A stretch of 63,842 bases of DNA. Origin: an uncultured Methanobrevibacter sp. (lineage in GTDB: Archaea > Methanobacteriota > Methanobacteria > Methanobacteriales > Methanobacteriaceae). A program made the translations under genes and the position numbers. The notes below the pieces were generated by a model. It was not told the origin of the DNA. It did not search any database and saw only the letters and a program-made list of their open reading frames with translations. Positions within the stretch are counted from its first letter, which is position 1; each line of letters opens with the position of its first letter. This document shows positions 36,726 through 45,781 of this stretch, piece by piece. The DNA lies in contig NZ_CACWVY010000017.1 in assembly GCF_902764455.1 (NCBI RefSeq), positions 1 to 63,842 on the forward strand, written 5' to 3'.

Positions 36726-38564
36726 ATGAATTTTAAAAAGACTTTACTGGTCTTTTGCCTAATTACTTGTGTATTATTTTCAGTTTCCAGTGTAGTTGCT
36801 GGGGATGTAAATGATGAAGTAATAGCCAGTGAAAGTCAAGATTCTGCTGTTGTCAGTCAGGCAACTCTTGAAATAGACAATGATAATCAAAAAATTGAAA
36901 ATAATTTAATTTCATCTTCTAACGAAGACATTTTAAGCGAAAAAGATAATGGAACCTTCACTGCGTTGCAGGACAAAATCAGCAATGCGACTGAAGGCGC
37001 TACAATAGCATTGGAAAATGATTATGTAAACGATGGAGTTCTCGCAGATGGAATTCAAATTTCCAAAGCTGTTACTATTAATGGGAACGGATATACAATT
37101 GATGCACAACATAAATCAAGAATATTTAATATCGCTGCAAATAACGTTATTTTAAATAACCTTACATTTATCAATGGTAATGCTACTTCAGGTGGAGCAA
37201 TCTGCAACTCAGGTAATTTAACAGTTACAAACTGTATATTCACACAAAACAGTGCAGAGTTGGGTGGTGCAATTTTCAGTAAGGGTAATGATGTGACTAT
37301 AAGGGACAGCATTTTTAAAAATAATGCTGCAAATTATGGTGGTGCAAACTACTTTGATGGTACATTAAAAAATTTAATCCTAACTGGAGAGTTTACAAAT
37401 AATGTTGCACAGGTATCCGGTGGTGCAAACTACTTTAAGGGTTCTGCTTCCAATGTTTTAATTGATGGAAACTTCAGCGATAATGTTGTAGTAAATGGTT
37501 CTGGCAGTGCAAACTACTTCTTCAAAGCAGTATCTGATGTTACCTTAATTGGAAATTTCAACCGTAATGTGGCTAATTCCAATTGTAATGGTAGTGATAA
37601 AACAGGTAGTGGAGGTGCAAACTGCTTTAATAAAACAGTAAATAATGTTGTTATATGGGGAAATTTCACAAATAATACAGGATACCGTGGAGGTGCAAAT
37701 TTATTCTATGGTGCAGCATCTAATGTTTCCATTATGGGAAACTACAATAACAACACAGGTCTTTTATTTGGTGGTGCAAACTACTTTATGAATACATTAT
37801 CTGATTCAAGTATTGTTGGAGATTATTCTAATAACAAAGCAACCAATTGGGGTGGTGCAAACTACTTTAATAAATTTGTAAGTAACGTTGTAATATCTGG
37901 AGACTATATTGAAAATTCTGCTGCTGGAGGTTCTGCCCTTTTCTTTGATAGAAAAATGGAAAATGTTACTATTTCCGGAAACCAAATCGATAACAAAGGA
38001 AAAAATGCAATTTATATGTCTTATAGGATTGATTCTACATTAACAGTCGATGACATGGAATTTGTTTATAACAAAGTAGGATCTACTGAAGTTTCATTCA
38101 AAGACGCCACAGGCATTACTGCAAGTGTAATTGACCAATCTGACGCAGTTGTTAAAGTTAATAATAATACAATATCTGTATCCGGTTTGGCTGCAGGCAC
38201 ATACATATTATCAGTTAAAACAGTAACTGATGAAGAACACGATTCAGTAACAGAAGAAGCTAAAATAACAGTCAAAAAAGCAACTCCTAAATTGACTGCT
38301 AAAGCAAAAACATTCAAAAAATCTCTAAAAACCAAAAAATACAGTGTAACCTTAAAGACCAATCTCAACAAGGCTTTAAAAAATGTAAAACTTACCATTA
38401 AAGTTAACAAGAAAACATACACTGCAAAAACTAACAAAAATGGTGTTGCAACCTTTAAAATTACTAAATTAACTAAAAAAGGTACTTTTAAAGCAACAAT
38501 CACCTACAAAGGCGATGCTAATTACAATAAAGTAACTAAAAATATTAACATTAAATGTAAGTAG
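36726..38564 (+). CDS. adhesin-like beta-helix surface protein
   Basis: A 612-residue secreted protein. A signal peptide covers about 1-25 (V-V-A-G-D). From about 110 to 420 a parallel beta-helix is built from repeats of N-x-x-G-x-x-G-G-A-N-Y-F, with the phrase G-G-A-N-Y-F occurring many times in about 25-residue turns. The C-terminal 100 residues form a lysine-rich Ig-like repeat (K-K-A-T-P-K-L-T-A-K-A-K-T-F), nearly the same as in the DUF3344 protein. Such proteins are thought to bind host or partner surfaces. It is flanked on both sides by relics of an Rpn-type nuclease gene. Confidence 0.8.
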   Translation: MNFKKTLLVFCLITCVLFSVSSVVAGDVNDEVIASESQDSAVVSQATLEIDNDNQKIENNLISSSNEDILSEKDNGTFTALQDKISNATEGATIALENDYVNDGVLADGIQISKAVTINGNGYTIDAQHKSRIFNIAANNVILNNLTFINGNATSGGAICNSGNLTVTNCIFTQNSAELGGAIFSKGNDVTIRDSIFKNNAANYGGANYFDGTLKNLILTGEFTNNVAQVSGGANYFKGSASNVLIDGNFSDNVVVNGSGSANYFFKAVSDVTLIGNFNRNVANSNCNGSDKTGSGGANCFNKTVNNVVIWGNFTNNTGYRGGANLFYGAASNVSIMGNYNNNTGLLFGGANYFMNTLSDSSIVGDYSNNKATNWGGANYFNKFVSNVVISGDYIENSAAGGSALFFDRKMENVTISGNQIDNKGKNAIYMSYRIDSTLTVDDMEFVYNKVGSTEVSFKDATGITASVIDQSDAVVKVNNNTISVSGLAAGTYILSVKTVTDEEHDSVTEEAKITVKKATPKLTAKAKTFKKSLKTKKYSVTLKTNLNKALKNVKLTIKVNKKTYTAKTNKNGVATFKITKLTKKGTFKATITYKGDANYNKVTKNINIKCK

Positions 38565-38582
38565 ATGTGAATAACATCTACT
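38560..38582 (+). terminator. intrinsic terminator after the adhesin
   Basis: AGTAGATGT at 38560-38568 pairs with ACATCTACT at 38574-38582 with a five-base loop; a run of eight T follows at 38591. It overlaps the stop codon. Confidence 0.75.
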
Positions 38583-38628
38583 AATATTATTTTTTTTATA
38601 TTAAGGTTCATATGTTTAAATTTTTATT

Positions 38629-38826
38629 TTAAGTTTTTTTTAGTTCCTTGACGGATATTCCGGTATTGAGGGATATTAATTCTAAGTCTAATTCTTCAGA
38701 TATTAGATTTTTGGCAACATCGAGTTTAGCATTTTCAAATCCCTCTGCTTTTTTGTCAAAATAGATGGCGTCAAATCCTTGTCCGTATTTTTTAATTATG
38801 CATTTGACTTCCAAATTTTGGGTTTG
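38629..38826 (-). pseudogene. relic of Rpn-type nuclease C-terminus, copy 2
   Basis: A 61-codon minus frame (38629-38814) encodes a peptide ending L-I-S-E-E-L-D-L-E-L-I-S-L-N-T-G-I-S-V-K-E-L. This is the C-terminal tail of Rpn/PD-(D/E)XK recombination-promoting nucleases (pattern A-K-x-L-L-x-x-G-x-x-x-E-x-I-x-x-x-T-G-L-S-x-E-E-I). The catalytic domain is absent, so it is a fragment. It repeats in degraded form at 36348-36487. Confidence 0.6.
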
Positions 38827-38907
38827 TGAACTTTTATTATTGATATGTTCACATTAATTTTAGAAATGAAGTAAATTATTTAAATAAGATTGTTTAAAAT
38901 TTGTAGT

Positions 38908-39594
38908 ATGGAAAATATTGATTGGTTTAAATTTGAAGATAAGGATTTGGACTTTCCGTTTTACAAGAAAAATCCTTACATTCCGAAATGGGGTTGGTTT
39001 GTCTTATTCATTGCCCTAATTATGGGTGTGTTATTGGCTTCCGACTCAATTATAGTATCAATAATAGGCTGTCTGGTACTGGTAGTGCCTGTATTGTATT
39101 TTTTAAACTGGGACTATCATGCAATTTTTCAAAAACCAAAGGCTAAGGATATTGCTCTTGCGGTAGCTCTTTTTATAGGCTACATGATATATTCAATAGC
39201 AATGGGTATTATTTTGGAGCATTTTGGTATAACCAGTCCGGGTACGGTTGAACAGAGCTCTGTAAATATATTCTCTATATTCTCGCTAGTATTTTCACTG
39301 ATGGGTGAAGAATTCATGAAATTCATTCCGTTCATATTCTTCTTAAGGGTATTCTATAAATACTCTAACAACCGTAAACTCTCAGTAATATTATCAATTA
39401 TTATTGTCATGATATTTTTCGCTTCTTTGCATGCGTATAATTTCACAATGTTTTTATTTGCATTGTGTATACAGGGTTTCGGTTCAATTTTTGAATATAT
39501 CGGTTATGTCAAGACAAAAAACATGTGGATTTCATACCTCACACATCTGCTTACAGATCTTTTTGTCTTCTCAACTATGCTTCTGAATTTTTAA
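38908..39594 (+). CDS. CPBP-like intramembrane protease family protein
   Basis: A 228-residue membrane protein with six to seven hydrophobic segments. M-G-E-E-F-M-K-F-I-P-F near 132-142 supplies the paired glutamates, F-A-S-L-H-A near 172-177 the first histidine, and T-H-L-L-T-D near 209-214 the second, matching the three motifs of CPBP (Abi/CAAX-type) metal-dependent membrane proteases, although the usual arginine after E-E is replaced by Lys-Phe. PrsW is the alternative family. I choose ATG 38908; the upstream TTG 38890 is in frame but has no better site. Its target is unknown. Confidence 0.65.
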   Translation: MENIDWFKFEDKDLDFPFYKKNPYIPKWGWFVLFIALIMGVLLASDSIIVSIIGCLVLVVPVLYFLNWDYHAIFQKPKAKDIALAVALFIGYMIYSIAMGIILEHFGITSPGTVEQSSVNIFSIFSLVFSLMGEEFMKFIPFIFFLRVFYKYSNNRKLSVILSIIIVMIFFASLHAYNFTMFLFALCIQGFGSIFEYIGYVKTKNMWISYLTHLLTDLFVFSTMLLNF

Positions 39595-40124
39595 TGAAAA
39601 TTGATTTTGAAATGATTGCTGCATTTTCAGGCAATTATTTCCAGCCTTATTTTTTTTTAATTTCTTAATTCAGCTGATTTTTTTTATCAGAATTAGAGTT
39701 GTAGTTAAAATTATTTTGATAAAGTCCATGTCATTTCATTTAAAAACAGTTATAAAAAAAGCAGTATTTTATTTTAAGTCTAAAAATAGTTTTTTTAACT
39801 GTCTGTCTGGTATTTTTTGCAAAATCCGAAACAGACAGCATTTCTGAGTTAATTTTTACTCGCAGTTTTTCACCTCCAAAACTGTGTTTTGTGAATAAGT
39901 TTTTTTGTGTGTTATTGTTTATGGGAAGATTGCTATGATTGCATTCATTATCATTTTTTTCACCTCTGTTATTTTTAATTCGTAGTCTTATGCCTTTTTG
40001 CTTAATGAGTAAGATCTCGGGTCCAGTAGTCAATCATATTATCACCTTAATTATTTTTGAAATTGGAAGTTTTCTACATTAAATGTCAGTAGAACTCTTC
40101 ACACCTACTTATTAGTTTAATCAA
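39595..40124. other. region with short frames only, possibly a decayed gene
   Basis: On the minus strand three ribosome-binding-site-like sequences appear. AAGGTGAT lies before ATG 40037 (11-residue frame MIDYWTRDLTH, stop at 40002), AGAGGTGA before ATG 39954 (11-residue frame MIMNAIIAIFP, stop at 39919), and GGAGGTGA is near 39880. The frames are too short to recognise. They may be a decayed gene behind the palindromic operator at 40147. Confidence 0.35.
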
Positions 40125-40125
40125 T

Positions 40126-40166
40126 GCTATATAAATAGTTTTTCGAATGTAAGTGCTCACTTACAT
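40126..40166. promoter_or_regulatory. TetR-type operator palindrome with adjacent TATA box
   Basis: TGTAAGTGCTCACTTACA (40148-40165) is a perfect inverted repeat with a two-base centre, extended by A/T on both sides to 20 bases. It resembles operators of TetR/AcrR-family repressors. A TATATAAATAG box lies at about 40128, 14 bases to the left. No TetR-family regulator or intact target gene lies next to it in the window. Confidence 0.55.
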
Positions 40167-40424
40167 ATTTAAATCAGTAAAATAAGACTAATCGGGCTTT
40201 TTTACCCTATGCTGATTGCAGTAATGATTTACATTAACCTCACTGTTAATGTAAAATCCGCTTAATATTTTCAATGCTTTTTCTTTTAAGTTGTATTTTA
40301 ATTTCATGCTTTTCTTTTTTTCATTCAAAACAATTAAAAACATATAAAGAGGGTAAAACAGATATATATCTACCAAGTGCACAAGTGTCATGTTGCACAT
40401 TCTTCTGACTTAATAGGTGAAAAT

Positions 40425-41210
40425 ATGGATAAGGTTGACAACTCTTCTCTTGAAGAGCTAATGAAAAAGGAATTGACTGTGGAAATGCAAAACGAGTTTT
40501 TTGAAATATTAAAAGAATCTCAGCTTTTTATGCCTGTCAGCTACAGCAAAAACATCTTTGAAGGCATTGAAAATGCTGAGGCGGGTGACGTTATAGAACC
40601 TGAAGGACAGGTCGGATTCAATATAACATATATAACTGACAGTGACGGAAACAATGCAGTGCCGCTTTTTACCAGTTCAGAAATTTTGGATTCTGTTGTT
40701 GAAAGCTCTTCAATGGCTATATACATGAGCGATTTGGCTGATTTATTAAAACAGACTGACAAATATTCAATAATTGCAATCAATCCTTTTACGGATTTTG
40801 ACATTAACATGCCTGTTGAAGCCTTTTTAAGTCTCTTTGAAGATCCTTTAGAAAAGCAGAAAAAGTCTTTAAATAAAATTTTAGCTATTTTAAAAGAGCA
40901 TTCTGTTGAACTGGAAGAGAATACTACACTTTTTATAAGGGCAGATGAAAACTTCATGATTGAAAATGCGGTTGATAAGGTATTCACAGCGAAAGTTCCC
41001 TTCTATGTAAGCAGCAGTCCTAAATATGGTGAAGATATGAAATATACTAATATACTGCTTATGCCGAAGTCTAAAAAGATTCTGCCGCTTGACCCTGACA
41101 GGCAACTGGATATACTGATTGCACCAGGAACTGAATTTGAACTTCAGGATACAATGGACGGAACTCAAAATCTGTGGATGTGCGGTGCACAGCCGTTCTA
41201 TGAAAAATAA
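40425..41210 (+). CDS. SseB-domain protein
   Basis: A 261-residue soluble protein. The N-terminal part (about 10-125) resembles the SseB N-terminal domain: an early helix E-M-Q-N-E-F-F-E-I-L-K-E-S-Q-L-F-M-P-V, then F-T-S-S-E-I-L near 90-96 and I-A-I-N-P-F near 122-127. The rest (130-261) is a mixed domain ending in W-M-C-G-A-Q-P-F-Y. Despite the name, SseB-type proteins are widespread and mostly uncharacterised outside type III secretion. I choose ATG 40425 because AGGTGA at 40415-40420 precedes it; an in-frame ATG at 40377 has no site. Confidence 0.7.
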   Translation: MDKVDNSSLEELMKKELTVEMQNEFFEILKESQLFMPVSYSKNIFEGIENAEAGDVIEPEGQVGFNITYITDSDGNNAVPLFTSSEILDSVVESSSMAIYMSDLADLLKQTDKYSIIAINPFTDFDINMPVEAFLSLFEDPLEKQKKSLNKILAILKEHSVELEENTTLFIRADENFMIENAVDKVFTAKVPFYVSSSPKYGEDMKYTNILLMPKSKKILPLDPDRQLDILIAPGTEFELQDTMDGTQNLWMCGAQPFYEK

Positions 41211-41310
41211 GTTTCTGTCTGTTTAAATTCGTGAGGATTATACGTCCGGCAGGTATTTGCGGAAAATATTTGAAATAGCTTAAATATAACTTGCAGACAA
41301 ATTATATATT

Positions 41311-41958
41311 ATGTACTGTGACAACTGCGGAGCTGAACTTGTTGACGGCGCCTCATTCTGCTCCAGCTGCGGAAAAAAGGTTAGGGTTAAAAAACCCCAT
41401 AAAAACATATACATTGCTTTGGTATTGACCTTCTTACTTACAGGGCTCGGTACAATATATGCAGGCAATACCATGAAAGGATTAAAATTGCTTGCACTTA
41501 GAATACTCTTTATCAGTCTGGGAGTATTTTTAAACTTTTTCTTTATTTTCTCATTCATCGTCTGGGCCTATGCATTCTATGAGGCATACAAGGATGTTCA
41601 AATAGCCAACGGTCACAGCAATCCTGATATTATAAATGACTTTAAGAGCTGGAATCCCAACACTCAAAAAGTCGCCCTAATAATCATAGCGGTTATATTA
41701 ATTTTAATGGTTGTCGGCTGTATTTCTTCTCTGACTTTGAACAGCTATTCCAGCAGTGATTCAAAATCCCATTACTATTCAAGCGGAAGCGGCAGCAGTA
41801 GCGGTTCATCACATTCCACACACTCTTCACATTACTCCGGTGTTGACGATTCGCCTCATACTATTGCCAGAAATGATCCTGACTGGTATTACGACCATTA
41901 TGAATACGGTGACAATCCCGATATAGATGACTATCTCGAATCTCAGGGTTATGACTAG
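41311..41958 (+). CDS. zinc-ribbon membrane protein
   Basis: A 215-residue protein. A zinc ribbon at 3-20 (C-D-N-C ... C-S-S-C) is followed by two or three membrane segments between about 30 and 90 (T-F-L-L-T-G-L-G-T-I-Y-A-G, like the TM2 family), another at about 118-140, and a Ser/His/Gly-rich external tail with D-P-D-W-Y-Y-D-H-Y-E-Y-G near 190-201. Such zinc-ribbon/membrane proteins are common and poorly understood in methanogens. No ribosome-binding site; probably leaderless behind AAATTATATATT. Confidence 0.75.
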   Translation: MYCDNCGAELVDGASFCSSCGKKVRVKKPHKNIYIALVLTFLLTGLGTIYAGNTMKGLKLLALRILFISLGVFLNFFFIFSFIVWAYAFYEAYKDVQIANGHSNPDIINDFKSWNPNTQKVALIIIAVILILMVVGCISSLTLNSYSSSDSKSHYYSSGSGSSSGSSHSTHSSHYSGVDDSPHTIARNDPDWYYDHYEYGDNPDIDDYLESQGYD

Positions 41959-41976
41959 CTGAAAAAATAAAACTGA

Positions 41977-42551
41977 TTATCTGAGTGAATATACTATTGA
42001 CCTTATAATTGTAATCAGACAAACAACGCTGATTGCAATAGGATAGCCTAAAAATCCAACAATGAATCCTATAATAAGCAGTATAAATGGAATAACTATA
42101 GCATTTTTCAAATCCACGACTTTTGCTAAATATTCATTATCATCATTGATTTTCATCAGATATCTGCTCATGGCAAAGAGAATAATATCAATTAAAATAA
42201 AATCCAAATCATATAAAGACTCGCTTAATAGGGAATTCGGATTATTGGCAACGAAAGTTGCTAAATATGGAATCAGTGAAATTACAAACATTAAAAGAAT
42301 GTTTAACCAAATAATTTTAGAATCTATTTTTTTACATGGGCATATGTTAAATGGTGATATTGCCAGATATTTGCACAGATTAGAAAACTGATTAGATAAG
42401 TAAAATAAGAACCTTTCAAGGCAAGAATTCATGCGATAGTTGCAGTTTCAGGCTGCGGCAATTCCAAAACTAAAACGGTCACGATAATTGCAATAATCGC
42501 GTCATAAAAGGCTTCTAATCTGTTGGTGTCCATCAGGGTTTTTGTTTCCAT
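41977..42551 (-). pseudogene. TMEM175-type potassium channel gene, broken
   Basis: From ATG 42551 the frame gives RLEAFYDAIIAIIVTVLVLE, the first TMEM175 membrane segment with its R-x-x-x-F-x-D-A signature. It meets TGA near 42432 and continues in the same frame with S-Y-F-T-Y-L-I-S-F-L and H-H-L-T-Y-A-H-V-K-K. The TGA fits a mutated Trp codon. At a run of seven A (about 42333) the frame shifts by one into I-D-S-K-I-I-W-L-N-I-L-L and runs to the stop at 41977. One stop and one single-base deletion therefore break an otherwise complete gene of about 190 codons. The remaining 151-codon frame is unlikely to be functional. Confidence 0.8.
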
Positions 42552-42733
42552 ATTACATTATTTGGTTATAATGATATATCAAAATATTGTATTGTGATAT
42601 TAAAAATATAATTCCAATCATGGATGCTATTTAAGTTTTAATATCAAAAATCTTTTCTTTAATATTTAAATAATCTAAACAAAGAATAATCATTAAAATG
42701 AAAAAATTGGTGATGGTGTTTTGTTAGTTATAA

Positions 42734-43912
42734 TCACCTAATAGTATTTCTGACTTTTGCAGAATTTAATTTAACAAATTCATTTGCCTTTTTGTAACCT
42801 AAAAGCCATTTATGACAAATTATATTTCCTGCACGATGTTGATTTGATGTTGTAAGCTCTGCTACATATTGACATGCTGGAAGGCTTCCTGTATATTTGT
42901 AACTACCGTCATAAGCTATGAAAAAGATGACTTTTGATTTTACGGTTTTGGTTGTACTTTTGAAAGTCTTTTTGTTAATCACATCAACTTTTTGTTTAAT
43001 GGTTTTTCCAGTGTTTAATTTAAAAACATAAGTTTTTTCATTGTATTTGGCATTGACAAGCTTTTTATATTTGTCTAGTGGAATAACAACTTTATAGCCT
43101 TTAATGGATATGGTTCTTGCAGATTTGCTTGTACTCAATACCCGAATCTTGCTTTTTTTAGTAATGGATGGATTATGGTCTTCATCACCTAAATATGATG
43201 CAGAATAAGTGAATGTTCCCTGTTTATTCATTTTAACTTTCAAAGTGGCAACACCGTCACTATCAATGGTTCTATAATAATTTTTATTGTTGACTGTAAA
43301 TTTTATTCTGCCGTCTTCATAGATGGAATCTCCCTCAAGATCAGTTACTCTTGCTTTAATAATTGCATAGTCGCCTTTGACAACATAAGTTTCTTTTAAA
43401 ATTAATTCAACATCTGATTTAACAATCTTAAGATTGAAAATAATCGGTTTAATGTTATAGTAGTAATCGTCCACTATGATTTTACATGAATGAATTCCAA
43501 CACCCATGGCGCTGGGGCTGCACCAGTATGCATCTTCGGTTTCGTCATATTCAAATTTCATTAATTCTTCATTTGTATCGGCATCAACTAGTCTAACTTC
43601 CATATCCTCAATATTATAACCGTCTTCATCTACAACAGTTACGTAATATCCGAAGTAATCATCAAAGTCTGTTGTATAGTTTATTTCATCGGGTATATTT
43701 TGCCTGTAGCTGTATCCTTCAGGAATTATTCTTGGTTGATATTCATCATAATCGTATTCACTTACAGTATTTTCATCATTTAACTCAATAACTTCAGTTG
43801 CATCATCTGCACTGACAGAACTGACAGTAACATTTTCAGATGCGCTGACTGCTGAGACTGCAAGCAAACTTACTAGAAACATTACAATCATTATTATCTT
43901 TGTATACTTCAA
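42734..43912 (-). CDS. adhesin-like secreted protein
   Basis: A 392-residue secreted protein. The signal peptide ends near 24 (A-V-S-A-S). An acidic linker with many D/E/Y residues (25-75) is followed by two Ig-like regions (about 75-155 and 160-255; V-K-G-D-Y-A-I-I-K-A-R-V-T-D near 177-190). A C-terminal domain has a single C-x(n)-C pair (P-A-C-Q-Y near 349, I-I-C-H-K-W near 366) that could form a disulfide. The start is a TTG at 43912: GGAGG at 43920-43924 has the right spacing, and the nearby ATG is out of frame. Function is probably surface binding. Confidence 0.75.
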   Translation of the reverse strand: MKYTKIIMIVMFLVSLLAVSAVSASENVTVSSVSADDATEVIELNDENTVSEYDYDEYQPRIIPEGYSYRQNIPDEINYTTDFDDYFGYYVTVVDEDGYNIEDMEVRLVDADTNEELMKFEYDETEDAYWCSPSAMGVGIHSCKIIVDDYYYNIKPIIFNLKIVKSDVELILKETYVVKGDYAIIKARVTDLEGDSIYEDGRIKFTVNNKNYYRTIDSDGVATLKVKMNKQGTFTYSASYLGDEDHNPSITKKSKIRVLSTSKSARTISIKGYKVVIPLDKYKKLVNAKYNEKTYVFKLNTGKTIKQKVDVINKKTFKSTTKTVKSKVIFFIAYDGSYKYTGSLPACQYVAELTTSNQHRAGNIICHKWLLGYKKANEFVKLNSAKVRNTIR

Positions 43913-44033
43913 TTCATTTCCTCCTAAATTTTTAATTAATATATGTTATATACAACTTATTATTAATTATTATTTATTGGACTGATATCAATTAGTAAGA
44001 TGTAAATAATGTGCTGTTTACGGAGCTGTTAAT

Positions 44034-44405
44034 ATGTATGATTTAAAAAAAGTAGAGAAAAAATTTCACGAATACTTAAAATCAAGACTAAACGATAAAA
44101 CCTATAAGATTGATGAAATCCGAATAACTGAAGAATTATTAAAACAGGAAAAAGCATTTTATATGCCGTTCGGATGGATATCCTATTTTTTAGTCATTGA
44201 AGATGAAAAACCTGCAGTATATGCAAATGCCTGTTCAAGAATGGATTTGGATATTATTGCAGTTATAGACGAAAACGGCTATGAGGATTACGATGTGTGG
44301 GACGGTGACCATCCGGATATAATTAAAAAATATCGCAGACATGCCAGTCATGTTAAAAAATTCAATTATGATGATTTGATGTTTATCAGTGATGTTGAAA
44401 GATAA
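44034..44405 (+). CDS. unknown small soluble protein
   Basis: A 123-residue protein, not recognised. It begins with a charged helix (K-K-V-E-K-K-F-H-E-Y-L-K-S-R-L) and has a mixed core (M-P-F-G-W-I-S-Y-F-L-V-I-E-D). Its acidic C-terminal half has V-W-D-G-D-H-P-D. No signal or membrane segment. GGAG precedes the start. It reads divergently from the adhesin at 42734. Confidence 0.6.
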   Translation: MYDLKKVEKKFHEYLKSRLNDKTYKIDEIRITEELLKQEKAFYMPFGWISYFLVIEDEKPAVYANACSRMDLDIIAVIDENGYEDYDVWDGDHPDIIKKYRRHASHVKKFNYDDLMFISDVER

Positions 44406-44473
44406 CTTTTAACATATTTTCACTTTTTTTGCCCATCAATAGACTGAACTAATTTTTTAATTTAATCGTTTAC

Positions 44474-44830
44474 TTAAAAATTAAATTGAATAACTGTTTT
44501 TTTTATTAAAGGGTTATTTGTTTTTAACCAGTTTTTGATGTCTTCATGCAGCTTCTTATTTTCTTCTTTTACAGTTTTCAGCTCATCGAAGAGGCTTTCG
44601 TATTTTTCTTCAATGAGATTTTCAAGTTCTTCATCATCATCCTTCAGCAGACGGTCAGTTAAGAATGATGAAATGGCAGCTGTGATTGCTGTTGTTAAAG
44701 TAAGGATTACGAAATTAAAATCATCAAACAGTCCGTATGATTTACTCCAGGCATACAGCACTCCTGTAAAAATAAGGATAGTTAAAAAGACTTCTAAGAG
44801 AGTTACATTATCACATTTCTTTTTTTGTCA
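44474..44830 (-). pseudogene. truncated potassium-channel fragment A
   Basis: The minus strand encodes V-F-L-T-I-L-I-F-T-G-V-L-Y-A-W (channel segment S5), then F-V-I-L-T-L-T-T followed directly by A-I-T-A-A-I-S-S-F-L-T-D-R and a coiled coil. The potassium filter G-Y-G and most of the inner helix S6 are missing from between T-L-T-T and A-I-T-A-A. S1-S4 are absent. The coiled-coil part is almost identical to fragment B: 44534-44688 matches 46503-46657 with one difference in 155 bases. The 95-codon frame cannot form a channel. Confidence 0.75.
44534..44688 (+). repeat. 155-bp direct repeat, left copy
   Basis: Identical to 46503-46657 except one position (A versus G in TCATCG[A/G]AGAGG). Offset is 1969 bases. 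Weaker similarity continues to about 44830 and 46800. The two copies bracket the PIN cassette. Confidence 0.9.
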
Positions 44831-45271
44831 ATCTCTGTTTCATGTTATCTGTATTTTAAGCATTCATTTTTTTTTTCAAAAATCGTATTTTTGTTATGAT
44901 GATAGCAGTAGTAATTAATTAAAATTCTAAATTCAATTCTCTGTTTAAATAAGGGTATTTTAAGTTTAAAGCAATATTTGTAGGGCAATGTAAATTTTAT
45001 CCCATTTCAAAGCAAAAATATTTAAATATATTGGTACAAATAATTAATTGAATATTTGTATCATCATTATAATTTTTTAGGTGTTATTTTAAATGTAATA
45101 TGAATCTCTCCGAAATTAGTGGTTATCACCTGTTATTAAAGTAGGAGTTAATTGATAAATTTCTGAGGGGAATATCTTGAAGCTATTGAGTTAGACTTTG
45201 TGAAATTAGAAGAAATATTGAATATTTAAAATTTAATATTCATTGATACAATTAATAAACTGGAGGAATAC
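44831..45271. promoter_or_regulatory. upstream region of the PIN cassette with an inverted repeat
   Basis: No gene is seen. TGAATATT at 45219-45226 and AATATTCA at 45235-45242 form an inverted repeat 30 bases before the first gene of the cassette, a possible autoregulatory operator. A TTTAAATATATT box lies near 45016. GGAGG at 45262-45266 is the ribosome-binding site. Confidence 0.45.
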
Positions 45272-45778
45272 ATGTCTGAATATGTTGTTAATGAAAATAG
45301 AAATATAATAGATGATTTTTTAGACATTTTTAAAAAGTTCTATTATTCAGTTAAATACAAATTTTCAAAAGATGATGGAATGTCTCTTGATGAATTTATA
45401 AATAAGTATTCGGAGGATGATGAATTTTTAAACTATATTGACTATATCAAATCATCTTTAAATGAAATTTCTGAAATGATGACTCAAATCAACTTTGATT
45501 ATGATGAATATTATAACTTTGCATCAATTAAAAAAATGATTATATACATTATTGATCATCTTGAAAAATATTTTTACTATTCTTCATTTATAGTTCTTCT
45601 TTTAAAAAATTTCAATGATTTAATTATTAAAGAAAAACAGTTGGATGATTATAAGGAAGAATATGAAAAATTTGATATTTTCTTATATGAACAAGAAGAT
45701 TACTTCTACACTGAAATCTTTGAGCATGATTCCAAATATGATGATGCAATAGACAACGTAACAAAGATATTGGGGTAA
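45272..45778 (+). CDS. helical acidic partner of the PIN nuclease
   Basis: A 168-residue protein, not recognised. It is rich in Asp, Glu, Lys, Tyr and Phe, and appears all-helical (D-E-F-I-N-K-Y, S-S-L-N-E-I-S-E-M-M, then I-I-Y-I-I-D-H-L-E-K-Y-F). No DNA-binding motif or signal peptide is visible. GGAGG precedes ATG. Its stop lies three bases before the PIN start, so the two are certainly co-transcribed. By position it may be the antitoxin or regulator of the PIN protein, but its length and acidity are unlike VapB-type antitoxins, and it might instead be a sensor. Confidence 0.65.
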   Translation: MSEYVVNENRNIIDDFLDIFKKFYYSVKYKFSKDDGMSLDEFINKYSEDDEFLNYIDYIKSSLNEISEMMTQINFDYDEYYNFASIKKMIIYIIDHLEKYFYYSSFIVLLLKNFNDLIIKEKQLDDYKEEYEKFDIFLYEQEDYFYTEIFEHDSKYDDAIDNVTKILG

Positions 45779-45781
45779 CTT

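Noticed and set aside
39740-40033. 97-codon minus ORF
   Set aside because: Its start lacks a ribosome-binding site, and the ribosome-binding-site-like sequences inside it serve other frames; composition is not protein-like.
42062-42391. 109-codon plus ORF
   Set aside because: It is the complement of the TMEM175 pseudogene.
44535-44918. 127-codon plus ORF rich in Ser and Phe
   Set aside because: It is antisense to the coiled-coil part of channel fragment A; the Ser run is the complement of acidic codons.
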